From positions 1 through 64,000 of the forward strand of contig CADBHB010000010.1 in assembly GCA_902794395.1 (NCBI GenBank): a stretch of DNA of 64,000 nt. Reading direction: 5' to 3'. The position numbers were made by a program, and so were the translations under genes. Below the pieces are notes generated by a model, which searched no databases, was not told the DNA's origin, and saw only the letters and a list, made by a program, of their open reading frames with translations. Positions 1 through 7,227 of this stretch are shown piece by piece (within the stretch, counting starts at the first letter, position 1; the number at the start of each line of letters is the position of its first letter). This DNA comes from an uncultured Ruminococcus sp. (lineage in GTDB: Bacteria > Bacillota > Clostridia > Oscillospirales > Acutalibacteraceae).

Positions 1-144
1 GTTCGAAAACAACGAACTACAATCGCACACTTTGTTTTTGTTTATATTTTCGCACATTTGCCGAGCGGAAGGCAATACGGTGGTTAATTTGACGGTTACC
101 CGATAACGACGATTTCGGCATACGTTGTGACTCATTAAAAAAGA

Positions 145-176
145 AGGGAGCCGGCGCAGCGCTGCGTCAGCTCCCT
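145..176 (-). terminator. Rho-independent terminator of glyS
   Basis: The inverted repeat agggagc / gctccct encloses an inner palindrome (cgcagcgctgcg). On the minus strand the stem is followed by a T-rich tract (the A-run at 137-145 on plus). It lies 24 bases past the glyS stop. I see no gene or other signal in bases 1-136. Confidence 0.8.
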
Positions 177-199
177 GATTTTATGCGGTTTTTAAACGA

Positions 200-1576
200 T
201 CAAAACTTTACTTTTTCCGCGATGTAGGCGTTCAGCTCGTCTATCTTTACGCGCTCCTGCTGCATGGTGTCGCGGTCGCGTACGGTCACGCAGCCGTCCT
301 CCACGGAATCAAAGTCGTAGGTGACGCAGAAGGGCGTGCCTATCTCGTCCTGACGGCGATAGCGCTTGCCTATAGAGCCGGCGTCGTCAAAGTCGGTCAT
401 AAAGTCCTTGCTGAGCATATCGGCTACCTCGCCCGCCTTGTCGCTGAGCTTTTTGCTCAGGGGCAGCACCGCCGCCTTGAAGGGCGCCAGCGCGGGATGC
501 AGGTGCATGACAACGCGGGTGTCCTTTTCGTCTATCTGCTCCTCGTCGTAGGCTTCCACGACGATGGCGAGGAACAGACGCTCCACGCCCAGCGAAGGCT
601 CGATGACATAGGGCACATAGCGCTCGCCGGTGGTCTGGTCAAAGTACTCGAGCGACTTGCCGCTGGTGTTGATGTGCTGAGTGAGGTCGTAGTCGGTGCG
701 GTCGGCAACGCCCCACAGCTCGCCCCAGCCGAAGGGGAAGAGGTACTCGAAGTCGGTGGTCGCCTTTGAGTAGAAGCACAGCTCCTCTTTGTCGTGGTCG
801 CGCAGGCGGAGATTCTCGGGCTTGATGTTCAGCGAATAGAGGAAGTCGCGGCAGAAGCTGCGCCAGTAGTCGAACCACTCAAGGTCGGTGCCGGGCTTGC
901 AGAAGAACTCAAGCTCCATCTGTTCAAACTCACGCACGCGGAAGATGAAGTTGCCGGGGGTTATCTCGTTACGGAAGGACTTGCCCACCTGAGCCACGCC
1001 GAAGGGGACCTTTTTGCGGGTGGTGCGCTGGATGTTGGCAAAGTTGACAAAGATGCCCTGCGCGGTCTCGGGGCGCAGATACAGCTCGTTTTTGGTGTCT
1101 TCGGTAACGCCCTGGAAGGTCTTGAACATCAGGTTGAACTGGCGTATATCGGTGAAATTGTGCTTGCCGCAGTTGGGGCAGGGAATCTCTTTTTCCTTGA
1201 TATACTCGGTCATCTGCTCGTTGCTCCAACCGGCTACATTGGTGCCGTCAAAGTCCTCAATGAGGTTGTCGGCACGGTGGCGGGTCTTGCACTCCTTGCA
1301 GTCCATCAGCGGGTCTGAGAAGCCGCCGAGGTGACCCGATGCCACCCAGGTCTGGGGGTTCATAAGAATAGCGGAGTCTAGGCCTACGTTGTACTTGTTT
1401 TCCTGTACGAATTTTTTCAGCCAAGCCTGCTTGATGTTGTTTTTCAGCGCCATGCCCAGAGGACCGTAGTCCCAGGTGTTGGCAAGGCCGCCGTAGATCT
1501 CACTGCCGGGGTAAACAAAGCCTCTGCCTTTACAGAGGGCAACGATTTTTTCCATGGTTTTTTTGGAGTTTTCCAT
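200..1576 (-). CDS. glyS: Glycyl-tRNA synthetase (homodimeric class II type)
   Basis: Charges tRNA-Gly with glycine in the cytoplasm. At 458 residues it has the length of the single-chain alpha2 enzyme and not the split GlyQ/GlyS form. Visible landmarks are the N-terminal block with [10 protein letters not shown] (about 21-30), two Cys pairs CKEC (93-96) and CPNC (133-136) that may bind zinc, the family block RPETAQGIF (168-176), the class II motif 2 region [10 protein letters not shown] (201-210), and a C-terminal anticodon-binding domain from about residue 360. The start at 1576 has gaggg five bases upstream on the minus strand. A sigma-A-like promoter lies 33-61 bases upstream, so the leader is far too short for a T-box. 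The gene is single and divergent from the dockerin protein gene. Family assignment is secure. Confidence 0.97.
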   Translation of the reverse strand: MENSKKTMEKIVALCKGRGFVYPGSEIYGGLANTWDYGPLGMALKNNIKQAWLKKFVQENKYNVGLDSAILMNPQTWVASGHLGGFSDPLMDCKECKTRHRADNLIEDFDGTNVAGWSNEQMTEYIKEKEIPCPNCGKHNFTDIRQFNLMFKTFQGVTEDTKNELYLRPETAQGIFVNFANIQRTTRKKVPFGVAQVGKSFRNEITPGNFIFRVREFEQMELEFFCKPGTDLEWFDYWRSFCRDFLYSLNIKPENLRLRDHDKEELCFYSKATTDFEYLFPFGWGELWGVADRTDYDLTQHINTSGKSLEYFDQTTGERYVPYVIEPSLGVERLFLAIVVEAYDEEQIDEKDTRVVMHLHPALAPFKAAVLPLSKKLSDKAGEVADMLSKDFMTDFDDAGSIGKRYRRQDEIGTPFCVTYDFDSVEDGCVTVRDRDTMQQERVKIDELNAYIAEKVKF

Positions 1577-1608
1577 AAAATCCCTCGCTTTTCATAATTA
1601 TCGAATAA

Positions 1609-1637
1609 ATTTTACTATTTCACGCGCCTGTTGTCAA
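1609..1637 (-). promoter_or_regulatory. Promoter of glyS
   Basis: On the minus strand TTGACA (complement of 1632-1637) and TAAAAT (complement of 1609-1614) are separated by 17 bases. This fits a housekeeping promoter. Confidence 0.75.
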
Positions 1638-1774
1638 GTCCTTTGTAGCGGCAGGTAACATCGAAAACAGCGCGGCAAAGGCATTTAACGGCGATTTTTG
1701 TATAAGGTGACGAGGTGAATAAGAAGTGCCCAAAAAAATGATGAAAATTTCGTTACATATTTTCTAAAAAAGTA

Positions 1775-1803
1775 TTGTAAAAAATCCTATTTTAATATAT
1801 AAT
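1775..1803 (+). promoter_or_regulatory. Promoter of the dockerin protein gene
   Basis: TTGTAA (1775-1780), 17-base spacer, TATAAT (1798-1803), about 47 bases before the start codon. No clear operator is visible in the A/T-rich region around it. Confidence 0.7.
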
Positions 1804-1849
1804 GTAATTACTCAAAATATGAGTTACTATCAAAAAGGAGGAATTTACG

Positions 1850-4768
1850 ATGAGAAAATCATCAAAGGCCATGAGCCTGTTGCTTTCAGGTTTAATGGCA
1901 ACTTCGTGCTTTGGCATGGCTCTCTCGTCAGTTTCCGCCGCTTCGGTCGAGTCCGAGTCGGTTGGCGTAGATACTGCCGAACAGAGAATCGCTAAAGGCC
2001 ATCAGCTGGTTTACTTCCAGTTCCCTGCATCTGTATGGGGCAACGCTTCGTCAGTTAAGTGGAACACCAAGAAGCACACCGCAAACGTTTTCTGTAACTA
2101 CTATGCTATCTACGGAAACCAGAACGAAGTTAAGACCAGATCGTGGGAGGCTCCTTCCACTTCGATGTTCAAAGACGTTAAGGCCAGTTCGCTTTATTAC
2201 TTCGACATCACCGAGTCCGGTCAGGGTGAAGTAGAAGAAGGCGCCGAGTACGGCATCCTGTTCTCCACCAAGGCAAATGCGGGCCAGGCAGATCTTCTCC
2301 AGCCCAACACCGACGGTTATCAGACCTGTGACCTGTACTTCAACAGCACACTGATCGGTCACACCTATTCTGTAGATGAGCCTGCAGTGACTCGTGAGAA
2401 CACTGCGAACTCTCAGAAGATCGACTACAAAGCTCATTCCGATAACGGCGTGGCCGGCCCCCTGAGAAAGGTTTCTACCCTTTGCGCTTACATTGACGGT
2501 ATGAACCCCGGCAACGCTCCCGCTTCTCTGGAGATGGCAAACGCTCTTAAGACCTATCTTCCCAACCCTGTTAACGAGCCTTCCTTCGTTTGGGCGAAGA
2601 TTCAGCCTGTGCTGACCAGCTTCAACACCACAGCTCAGGATGTATACGACATGTATGTTGAGAAGTACGCCGGTAAGGTAGCTGAGGGTGTTCCCTACGA
2701 GCCCGTCGGCGACGGTTCCGACCTCAAGTCTGACGGTACCCTGAAGGATGTGTACAGATACACCTCCATCACCACCACCACCATTGAGGATGGCGTTGAG
2801 CAGACCAAGGTTGAAAAGTACCCGACTCTCGACCTCGTAAGAGAGAGACTGAACCTCGGCGAGCTTCCCACCGTTCAGGATGTTACCGCTGTTGAGGCTA
2901 CCATGACCGGTACTGTTGAGGGCGGCAAGGCTCTGCCCACCATCACCGGCAACTCCAACGAGTACACTGTATCGGCTTCCTGGGCTCCCCAGGCTAACAC
3001 CGCCGCTTACAACACCACTTACACCGCGACTGTTACCTTCACTCCCGCTGACGGTTATCAGTTCACCAACGATACCACCGCTGCTCTTAGCGGCGCTGCG
3101 TTTGACAACGTATCTTTTGCCGACGGCAAAATCGTTGCTACCAAGGCGTTCACCACCGGCGCTGAGCCTGTTCACGCTATCACTACTGCGGCTGCTACCA
3201 TGACCGGCACTGTTGCGGCTAACTCCGCACTGCCCACCGTTACCGCTAACACCGTTCAGTATTCTTCTGTTTACAGCTGGACTCCCTCTGCGACTTCCGC
3301 AGCTTATGACACCACTTACACTCTGACCGTTACCTTCACCGCGAAGGACGGCTATGAGTTCAACAATGCTTCCACTGCTACTCTCAACGGCGCTGCGTTT
3401 GACAACGTTGCTCTCCAGGGCGGCAAGCTGGTTGCTACCAAGGCGTTTACCACAGGCTCAAAGCCCGTGACCAACATTGACGAAGTAAACGTTTCCACCG
3501 ACGCTGTCATCGCTCCCGGTCAAACGGTTCCCGCCGGCCAGCAGTTCACCACACCCACCACTGCTCCTTACGCCATCCAGAACGTGACTTGGAGCCCTGC
3601 TGATGCGACCTTCGCGTATGACACCACCTACACCCTGAGCTTCCAGGTTGTAGCTACCAACAATGATTATGCCCTCACCGATGCTACCGCTGTTCAGCTT
3701 GGTTACAGCGCAGATTCCGTTTCTGCCAGCTCTTTTGATACCAGCTTCAACAACGGCGTTGTAACTGCGACCTTCACCTTCGTGATGCCCGCAGAGGATG
3801 TTCCCGCTGACAACTATCTGGCAGCAGGTAATGAGGCTGAGCTCTTCGGCACCGCTTGGGATGCTACCAACCATGCTAATGACATGACCAGAAACGCGGA
3901 CGGCACCTACTCCATCACCTTACAGGCTGATAAGGCTTACTCCGACATTCAGGTCAAGACCGTTAAGAACGAGAGCGTTTGGATCGGCGACGAGACCGGC
4001 AACAACGTTACCTTCGATATCACCGGCCCCGGCAAATTCACCGTAACCTGGACTCCCAACGCCGAGTACAATGATGGCGAGGGTGTCACCTCCGTAACCG
4101 GTTCCATCGTTACTTTCAAGGATGGCATCGACATCGAGGGCATATACGCTGCAGGTAACGGCGAAGGCAACTGGCTCAACGGCGCATCTTGGGATCCCGG
4201 TTATGTTGGCAACGAGATGACCATGGTTGCTGAAAACATCTGGGAAATCGAGTTCACCGATGTTCCCGATGGCTTTGAGCGTCAGGTTAAGTTCTCCATC
4301 AACGGCACATGGACCCACAACTTCGGCGGCGAGTTCGTTGAAAACGGCGAAGTTACTGCTGCTGATTACAATGGCGGCAACATCACCTTTGATACTGACG
4401 ACATCTGCACTGTTAAGCTGCAGCTCGACCTCAGAGAATTTGACATGAAGTCCAAGACCGGCGCTTACTTCACCATCACTATCACCTACGAGGGTGAAGA
4501 CGATGATTATGTAGGCATGATCGGCGATGTAAACGGTGACGGCAACATCACCATCGAAGACGCTACCCTGATCCAGCGCAGAGGCGTTGAGCTCGAGGCG
4601 TTCGACGATGCTCAGGAGAAGCTTGCTGACGTTAACGGCGACGGCAGAGTTTCCATCCTCGACGTTACCTGCATCCAGAAGTATCTGGCTGAGAAGACCG
4701 AGGGTATCGGCGACACCGGCAAAATGCTTACCGCTGACGGCCAGCGTGTTTCCGTAAACCTTGCCTGA
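1850..4768 (+). CDS. Secreted multi-modular protein with Ig-like repeats, two starch-binding-like (X25-like) modules and a C-terminal type I dockerin
   Basis: 972 residues, start behind a strong aaaggagg. Residues 1-31 are a signal peptide ending near VSAAS. An N-terminal region (about 40-340) has no domain I can name. Two related modules follow (about 345-437 and 441-538), both opening with ATMTGTV and sharing the pattern W-x-P-x(7)-AAY-x-TTYT-x-TVTF; a diverged third covers about 541-647. Two modules beginning YLAAGN (about 654) and YAAGNG (about 764) look like the X25/pullulanase-associated fold, with N-x-W-type openings and 'DGTYSITL'. A dockerin fills about 890-955, with paired calcium loops GDVNGDGNITIEDA and ADVNGDGRVSILDV. 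No catalytic domain was recognised. Inference: a carbohydrate-binding component that docks onto a cohesin scaffold outside the cell. It is monocistronic, with its own promoter and terminator. Dockerin call is firm; X25-like call is tentative. Confidence 0.85.
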   Translation: MRKSSKAMSLLLSGLMATSCFGMALSSVSAASVESESVGVDTAEQRIAKGHQLVYFQFPASVWGNASSVKWNTKKHTANVFCNYYAIYGNQNEVKTRSWEAPSTSMFKDVKASSLYYFDITESGQGEVEEGAEYGILFSTKANAGQADLLQPNTDGYQTCDLYFNSTLIGHTYSVDEPAVTRENTANSQKIDYKAHSDNGVAGPLRKVSTLCAYIDGMNPGNAPASLEMANALKTYLPNPVNEPSFVWAKIQPVLTSFNTTAQDVYDMYVEKYAGKVAEGVPYEPVGDGSDLKSDGTLKDVYRYTSITTTTIEDGVEQTKVEKYPTLDLVRERLNLGELPTVQDVTAVEATMTGTVEGGKALPTITGNSNEYTVSASWAPQANTAAYNTTYTATVTFTPADGYQFTNDTTAALSGAAFDNVSFADGKIVATKAFTTGAEPVHAITTAAATMTGTVAANSALPTVTANTVQYSSVYSWTPSATSAAYDTTYTLTVTFTAKDGYEFNNASTATLNGAAFDNVALQGGKLVATKAFTTGSKPVTNIDEVNVSTDAVIAPGQTVPAGQQFTTPTTAPYAIQNVTWSPADATFAYDTTYTLSFQVVATNNDYALTDATAVQLGYSADSVSASSFDTSFNNGVVTATFTFVMPAEDVPADNYLAAGNEAELFGTAWDATNHANDMTRNADGTYSITLQADKAYSDIQVKTVKNESVWIGDETGNNVTFDITGPGKFTVTWTPNAEYNDGEGVTSVTGSIVTFKDGIDIEGIYAAGNGEGNWLNGASWDPGYVGNEMTMVAENIWEIEFTDVPDGFERQVKFSINGTWTHNFGGEFVENGEVTAADYNGGNITFDTDDICTVKLQLDLREFDMKSKTGAYFTITITYEGEDDDYVGMIGDVNGDGNITIEDATLIQRRGVELEAFDDAQEKLADVNGDGRVSILDVTCIQKYLAEKTEGIGDTGKMLTADGQRVSVNLA

Positions 4769-4808
4769 TACTGATATTTCTGTCAAAGCACAAGTAAACG
4801 AACTTTTT

Positions 4809-4838
4809 GAGGGCGCTCCTTCGGGGGCGCTCTTTTTT
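4809..4838 (+). terminator. Terminator of the dockerin protein gene
   Basis: An 11-bp stem (4809-4819 with 4824-4834, some G-T pairs) closed by a TTCG tetraloop and followed by a run of T to 4838. Confidence 0.9.
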
Positions 4839-4955
4839 GCGGCTTCGGATATTTTAAGCGCTTATCCGAAAGCCGTTTCAAAGGCGGACGGAGTGATTAG
4901 CGGTACTTGCAAATGAGGATAGGCTGTGATACAATAGCACTGGGGAGGGATGGAG

Positions 4956-5546
4956 ATGATAATCCATGATATTTCGCGGGACACATTGACCTGTCCCGTT
5001 TACGAGGGCGACCCCGATACCGAGGTCACCATCCTAAAGGATATTGCCGAAGACGAGTGCAACCTGTCGTCGATTTCCATGAGCGTTCACGCGGGCACAC
5101 ACATCGACGCGCCTCTGCACTTTTCCGAGGACGGCAGCCCTATCGACCGCCTGCGGCTCAACACCTTTTACGGCAAATGCTCTGTCATAACCGTTGAGGG
5201 CATACTGACCGGCGACGATATGGAGCGCCTGCTGCCCTACTGCAAGCGCCGCGTTTTGTTCCGCGGCTTGGGCAACACCTACCTTTCGCACTCGGCGGCT
5301 ATCGTGCTGGCAGAGAGCAAGGTGGTGCTGGTCGGCACCGACGCCGACTCCATCGCGCCGCCCTTTGATGAGGCGCGGCCTCACCGCGAGCTGGCGCGCG
5401 CCGGTATCGCGGTGCTCGAAAACCTTAATCTGGAAAATATCGACGACGGCGAGTACGACCTCTGCGCCTTTCCCGTCAAGCTCAGCGGGCTTGAGGCGGC
5501 GCCTTGCCGTGCGATCCTTTTTGAAATGGAAAAGGGGCTTAACTGA
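4956..5546 (+). CDS. Cyclase family protein (kynurenine formamidase-like metal hydrolase)
   Basis: About 196 residues. The metal-binding signature of the cyclase/KynB family is present near the N terminus as HAGTHIDAPLHF, matching HxGTHxDxPxH. Family members are metal-dependent amidases, of which kynurenine formamidase is the best known; the substrate here cannot be told from sequence and no tryptophan catabolism genes are nearby. An ATG at 4950 sits directly against the ggggaggg ribosome binding site, so the in-frame ATG at 4956, with normal spacing, is preferred. The gene is first in a tight operon: its stop overlaps the next start (TGATG at 5544-5548). Low risk as to family, open as to function. 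Confidence 0.85.
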   Translation: MIIHDISRDTLTCPVYEGDPDTEVTILKDIAEDECNLSSISMSVHAGTHIDAPLHFSEDGSPIDRLRLNTFYGKCSVITVEGILTGDDMERLLPYCKRRVLFRGLGNTYLSHSAAIVLAESKVVLVGTDADSIAPPFDEARPHRELARAGIAVLENLNLENIDDGEYDLCAFPVKLSGLEAAPCRAILFEMEKGLN

Positions 5547-6199
5547 TGTATAAAATGGTTGTTTTTGACCTCGACGGCACCTTGGCGGACTCACTTACAG
5601 ACCTTGCGCTGAGTGTCAACAAGGGGCTGCGCGCGGCGGGTCTGCCCGAGCATCCGATAGACAGCTATCGGACCTTTGTCGGCAACGGCAGGGCGATGCT
5701 GGTGCGACGCGCCATGGGCGGCTGCGCGGACGAGGAGAAGCTTCGCCTTGTCACCGACACCTTCAACGAGGAATACAAGCTCCACTGCAACGACAACACC
5801 ACAGCCTACGACGGCTGCGGCGCTCTGCTTGAAGGTCTGAGCGCGCGCGGCGTGCTCACCGCGGTGCTTTCCAATAAGCCCGACGAATTTGTTGAGCGCA
5901 TCCTGCGCAAGCTCTATCCGGAGCATAGCTTCACCGAGGCGTGGGGACAAAAGCCTCAGTATAAAACTAAGCCCGACGGCGAGGCTCTGCACGCTATAAT
6001 GGCGCTGCACGGCGTATTGCCGCAGGACTGCATTTATATCGGAGACAGCGATGTTGACGTCTACACCGCCCAAAACGCGGGTATAGCGATGGCGGGCGTC
6101 AGCTGGGGCTTTCGCGGCAAGCGGGAGCTGACGGAAGCGGGCGCTCCCTTTGTTGCGGACACCGCCGCCGAGCTGCTCGAGTATTTGGTGAAAGCATGA
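5546..6199 (+). CDS. HAD-superfamily hydrolase, phosphoglycolate phosphatase-like
   Basis: 217 residues. HAD motif I is FDLDGTLADS (about 7-16), with the nucleophile and acid/base Asp pair; motif II/III elements SNKPDE and the motif IV segment IGDSDVDV follow in the expected order. A helical cap insert lies between motifs I and II, as in Gph and related phosphatases. Such enzymes dephosphorylate 2-phosphoglycolate or other small phosphoesters; the true substrate is uncertain. Translationally coupled to both neighbours: it shares TGATG with the cyclase gene and ATGA with queH. Confidence 0.85.
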   Translation: MYKMVVFDLDGTLADSLTDLALSVNKGLRAAGLPEHPIDSYRTFVGNGRAMLVRRAMGGCADEEKLRLVTDTFNEEYKLHCNDNTTAYDGCGALLEGLSARGVLTAVLSNKPDEFVERILRKLYPEHSFTEAWGQKPQYKTKPDGEALHAIMALHGVLPQDCIYIGDSDVDVYTAQNAGIAMAGVSWGFRGKRELTEAGAPFVADTAAELLEYLVKA

Positions 6200-6816
6200 A
6201 CAAGATAAACTATCAAAAGGAGCTTGACCGTGTGATCGAGCGCCACCTGGCATCAGGAGAAGTCCCGAAGCTGTTGCTGCACGTCTGCTGCGCGCCGTGT
6301 TCAAGCTACTGCCTGGAATACCTGTCGCAGTATTTTGAGATCACGGTATATTATTACAACCCGAATATTTCTAAAAAAGAAGAATACGAATACCGTCTGA
6401 GCGAGGAGAAACGCTTTATTTCGCTTAAAGAATTTAAATATCCGGTAAAGCTGACCGAAAGCGAATACCGCCCCGAGGATTTCTTTGCGGCGGTGCGCGG
6501 CTTGGAAAAGGAGCCGGAGGGCGGCTTGCGCTGCGCCGAGTGCTTCAGACTGCGCCTTGAAGCCAGCGCGAAAAAGGCGAGGGACGGCGGCTTTGACTAC
6601 TTTACGACCACGCTGACCATCAGCCCCCTCAAGAACGCCGCGCTGCTCAATGAGATCGGCGCCGAGCTGGGCGCCAAATACGGCGTGAAATGGCTTTACA
6701 GCGACTTCAAGAAAAAAGAGGGGTATAAACGCTCGATCGAATTGTCGCGCGAGTACGACCTCTACCGACAAAACTACTGCGGCTGTGTCTTTTCCCGAAC
6801 TGCCGGAGAAGACTGA
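6196..6816 (+). CDS. queH: Epoxyqueuosine reductase QueH
   Basis: 206 residues of the former DUF208 family, which carries out the last step of queuosine biosynthesis (epoxyqueuosine to queuosine in tRNA) without cobalamin, as a non-homologous substitute for QueG. The cysteine signatures are visible: HVCCAPCSSYC (Cys31, 32, 35, 39), CAEC in the middle of the protein and YCGC near the C terminus, which are the expected iron-sulfur and metal ligands. It overlaps the HAD gene by four bases (ATGA), so it is translated from the same operon. No other queuosine genes are in the window. Assignment is firm. Confidence 0.93.
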   Translation: MNKINYQKELDRVIERHLASGEVPKLLLHVCCAPCSSYCLEYLSQYFEITVYYYNPNISKKEEYEYRLSEEKRFISLKEFKYPVKLTESEYRPEDFFAAVRGLEKEPEGGLRCAECFRLRLEASAKKARDGGFDYFTTTLTISPLKNAALLNEIGAELGAKYGVKWLYSDFKKKEGYKRSIELSREYDLYRQNYCGCVFSRTAGED

Positions 6817-6856
6817 GAGCCGGAAAGCCGAATATTGATCGGTGCGCGCTCAGCTG

Positions 6857-6903
6857 CCACTATATATAGTTCCAATATTGTCACCTGACACAATATATCT
6901 GTA
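6857..6903. promoter_or_regulatory. Upstream pair of NrdR-box-like sites
   Basis: Compared with the NrdR-box consensus acaCwAtATaTwGtgt, 6857-6872 matches at 13 of 16 positions and 6888-6903 matches the whole left half but not the right. The two begin 31 bases apart, the normal tandem NrdR-box spacing. They lie just after queH and 154 bases upstream of a better pair. Confidence 0.5.
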
Positions 6904-6941
6904 ACAAATATTTTTCCTAAAGTGAATAATAATGAAATCCT

Positions 6942-6981
6942 ACACCCCGAAAACCGCATGGGAAAGCGGTTTTCGGGGTGT
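6942..6981. other. Perfect 16-bp hairpin between queH and nrdD
   Basis: acaccccgaaaaccgc (6942-6957) pairs without mismatch with 6966-6981 around an 8-base loop. The downstream flank is gttaaactt and not a T-run, so it may terminate queH transcription weakly, stabilise the queH 3' end, or act otherwise. Confidence 0.7.
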
Positions 6982-7010
6982 GTTAAACTTGTGTCAAGTG
7001 TTTACAAGGC

Positions 7011-7058
7011 GCCCTATATCCTGTGTTTAATTCTTTAACAGAATACTATATATTGTGT
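7011..7058. promoter_or_regulatory. NrdR-box pair directly upstream of the nrdD promoter
   Basis: The site at 7043-7058 matches the NrdR consensus at 15 of 16 positions; its partner at 7011-7026 matches at 12 of 16. The starts are 32 bases apart. The pair ends 18 bases before the -35 element. NrdR is the known (d)ATP-sensing repressor of ribonucleotide reductase genes; the nrdR gene itself is not in this window. Confidence 0.75.
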
Positions 7059-7076
7059 TTTTCTTTCAAAAACCTC

Positions 7077-7105
7077 TTGCATTTTTCAAAAACGTGATGT
7101 ATAAT
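7077..7105 (+). promoter_or_regulatory. Promoter of nrdDG
   Basis: TTGCAT (7077-7082), 17-base spacer, TATAAT (7100-7105). Transcription from here leaves a leader of about 115 bases that contains a small hairpin (gcacgg...gccgtgc). Confidence 0.8.
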
Positions 7106-7227
7106 AGATTTTGCACGGTTGAACAGCCGTGCGGAGCTTTACAGCAAGATATTATTGTATTTATAAGAAGTTATCGGCGGATCCGCTTCCGCCGCAGTTT
7201 GAAATTAACAAAGAGGAAGGATAGATT

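Noticed and set aside
1577-1636. Possible T-box before glyS
   Set aside because: The promoter lies only about 30 bases before the start, and no specifier loop or TGGNACCGCG sequence is seen.
2051-3175. Long minus-strand open frame (374 codons) inside the dockerin gene
   Set aside because: It is a shadow of biased codon use; composition is Gly/Val/Ser-rich without domains, and no ribosome binding site is present.
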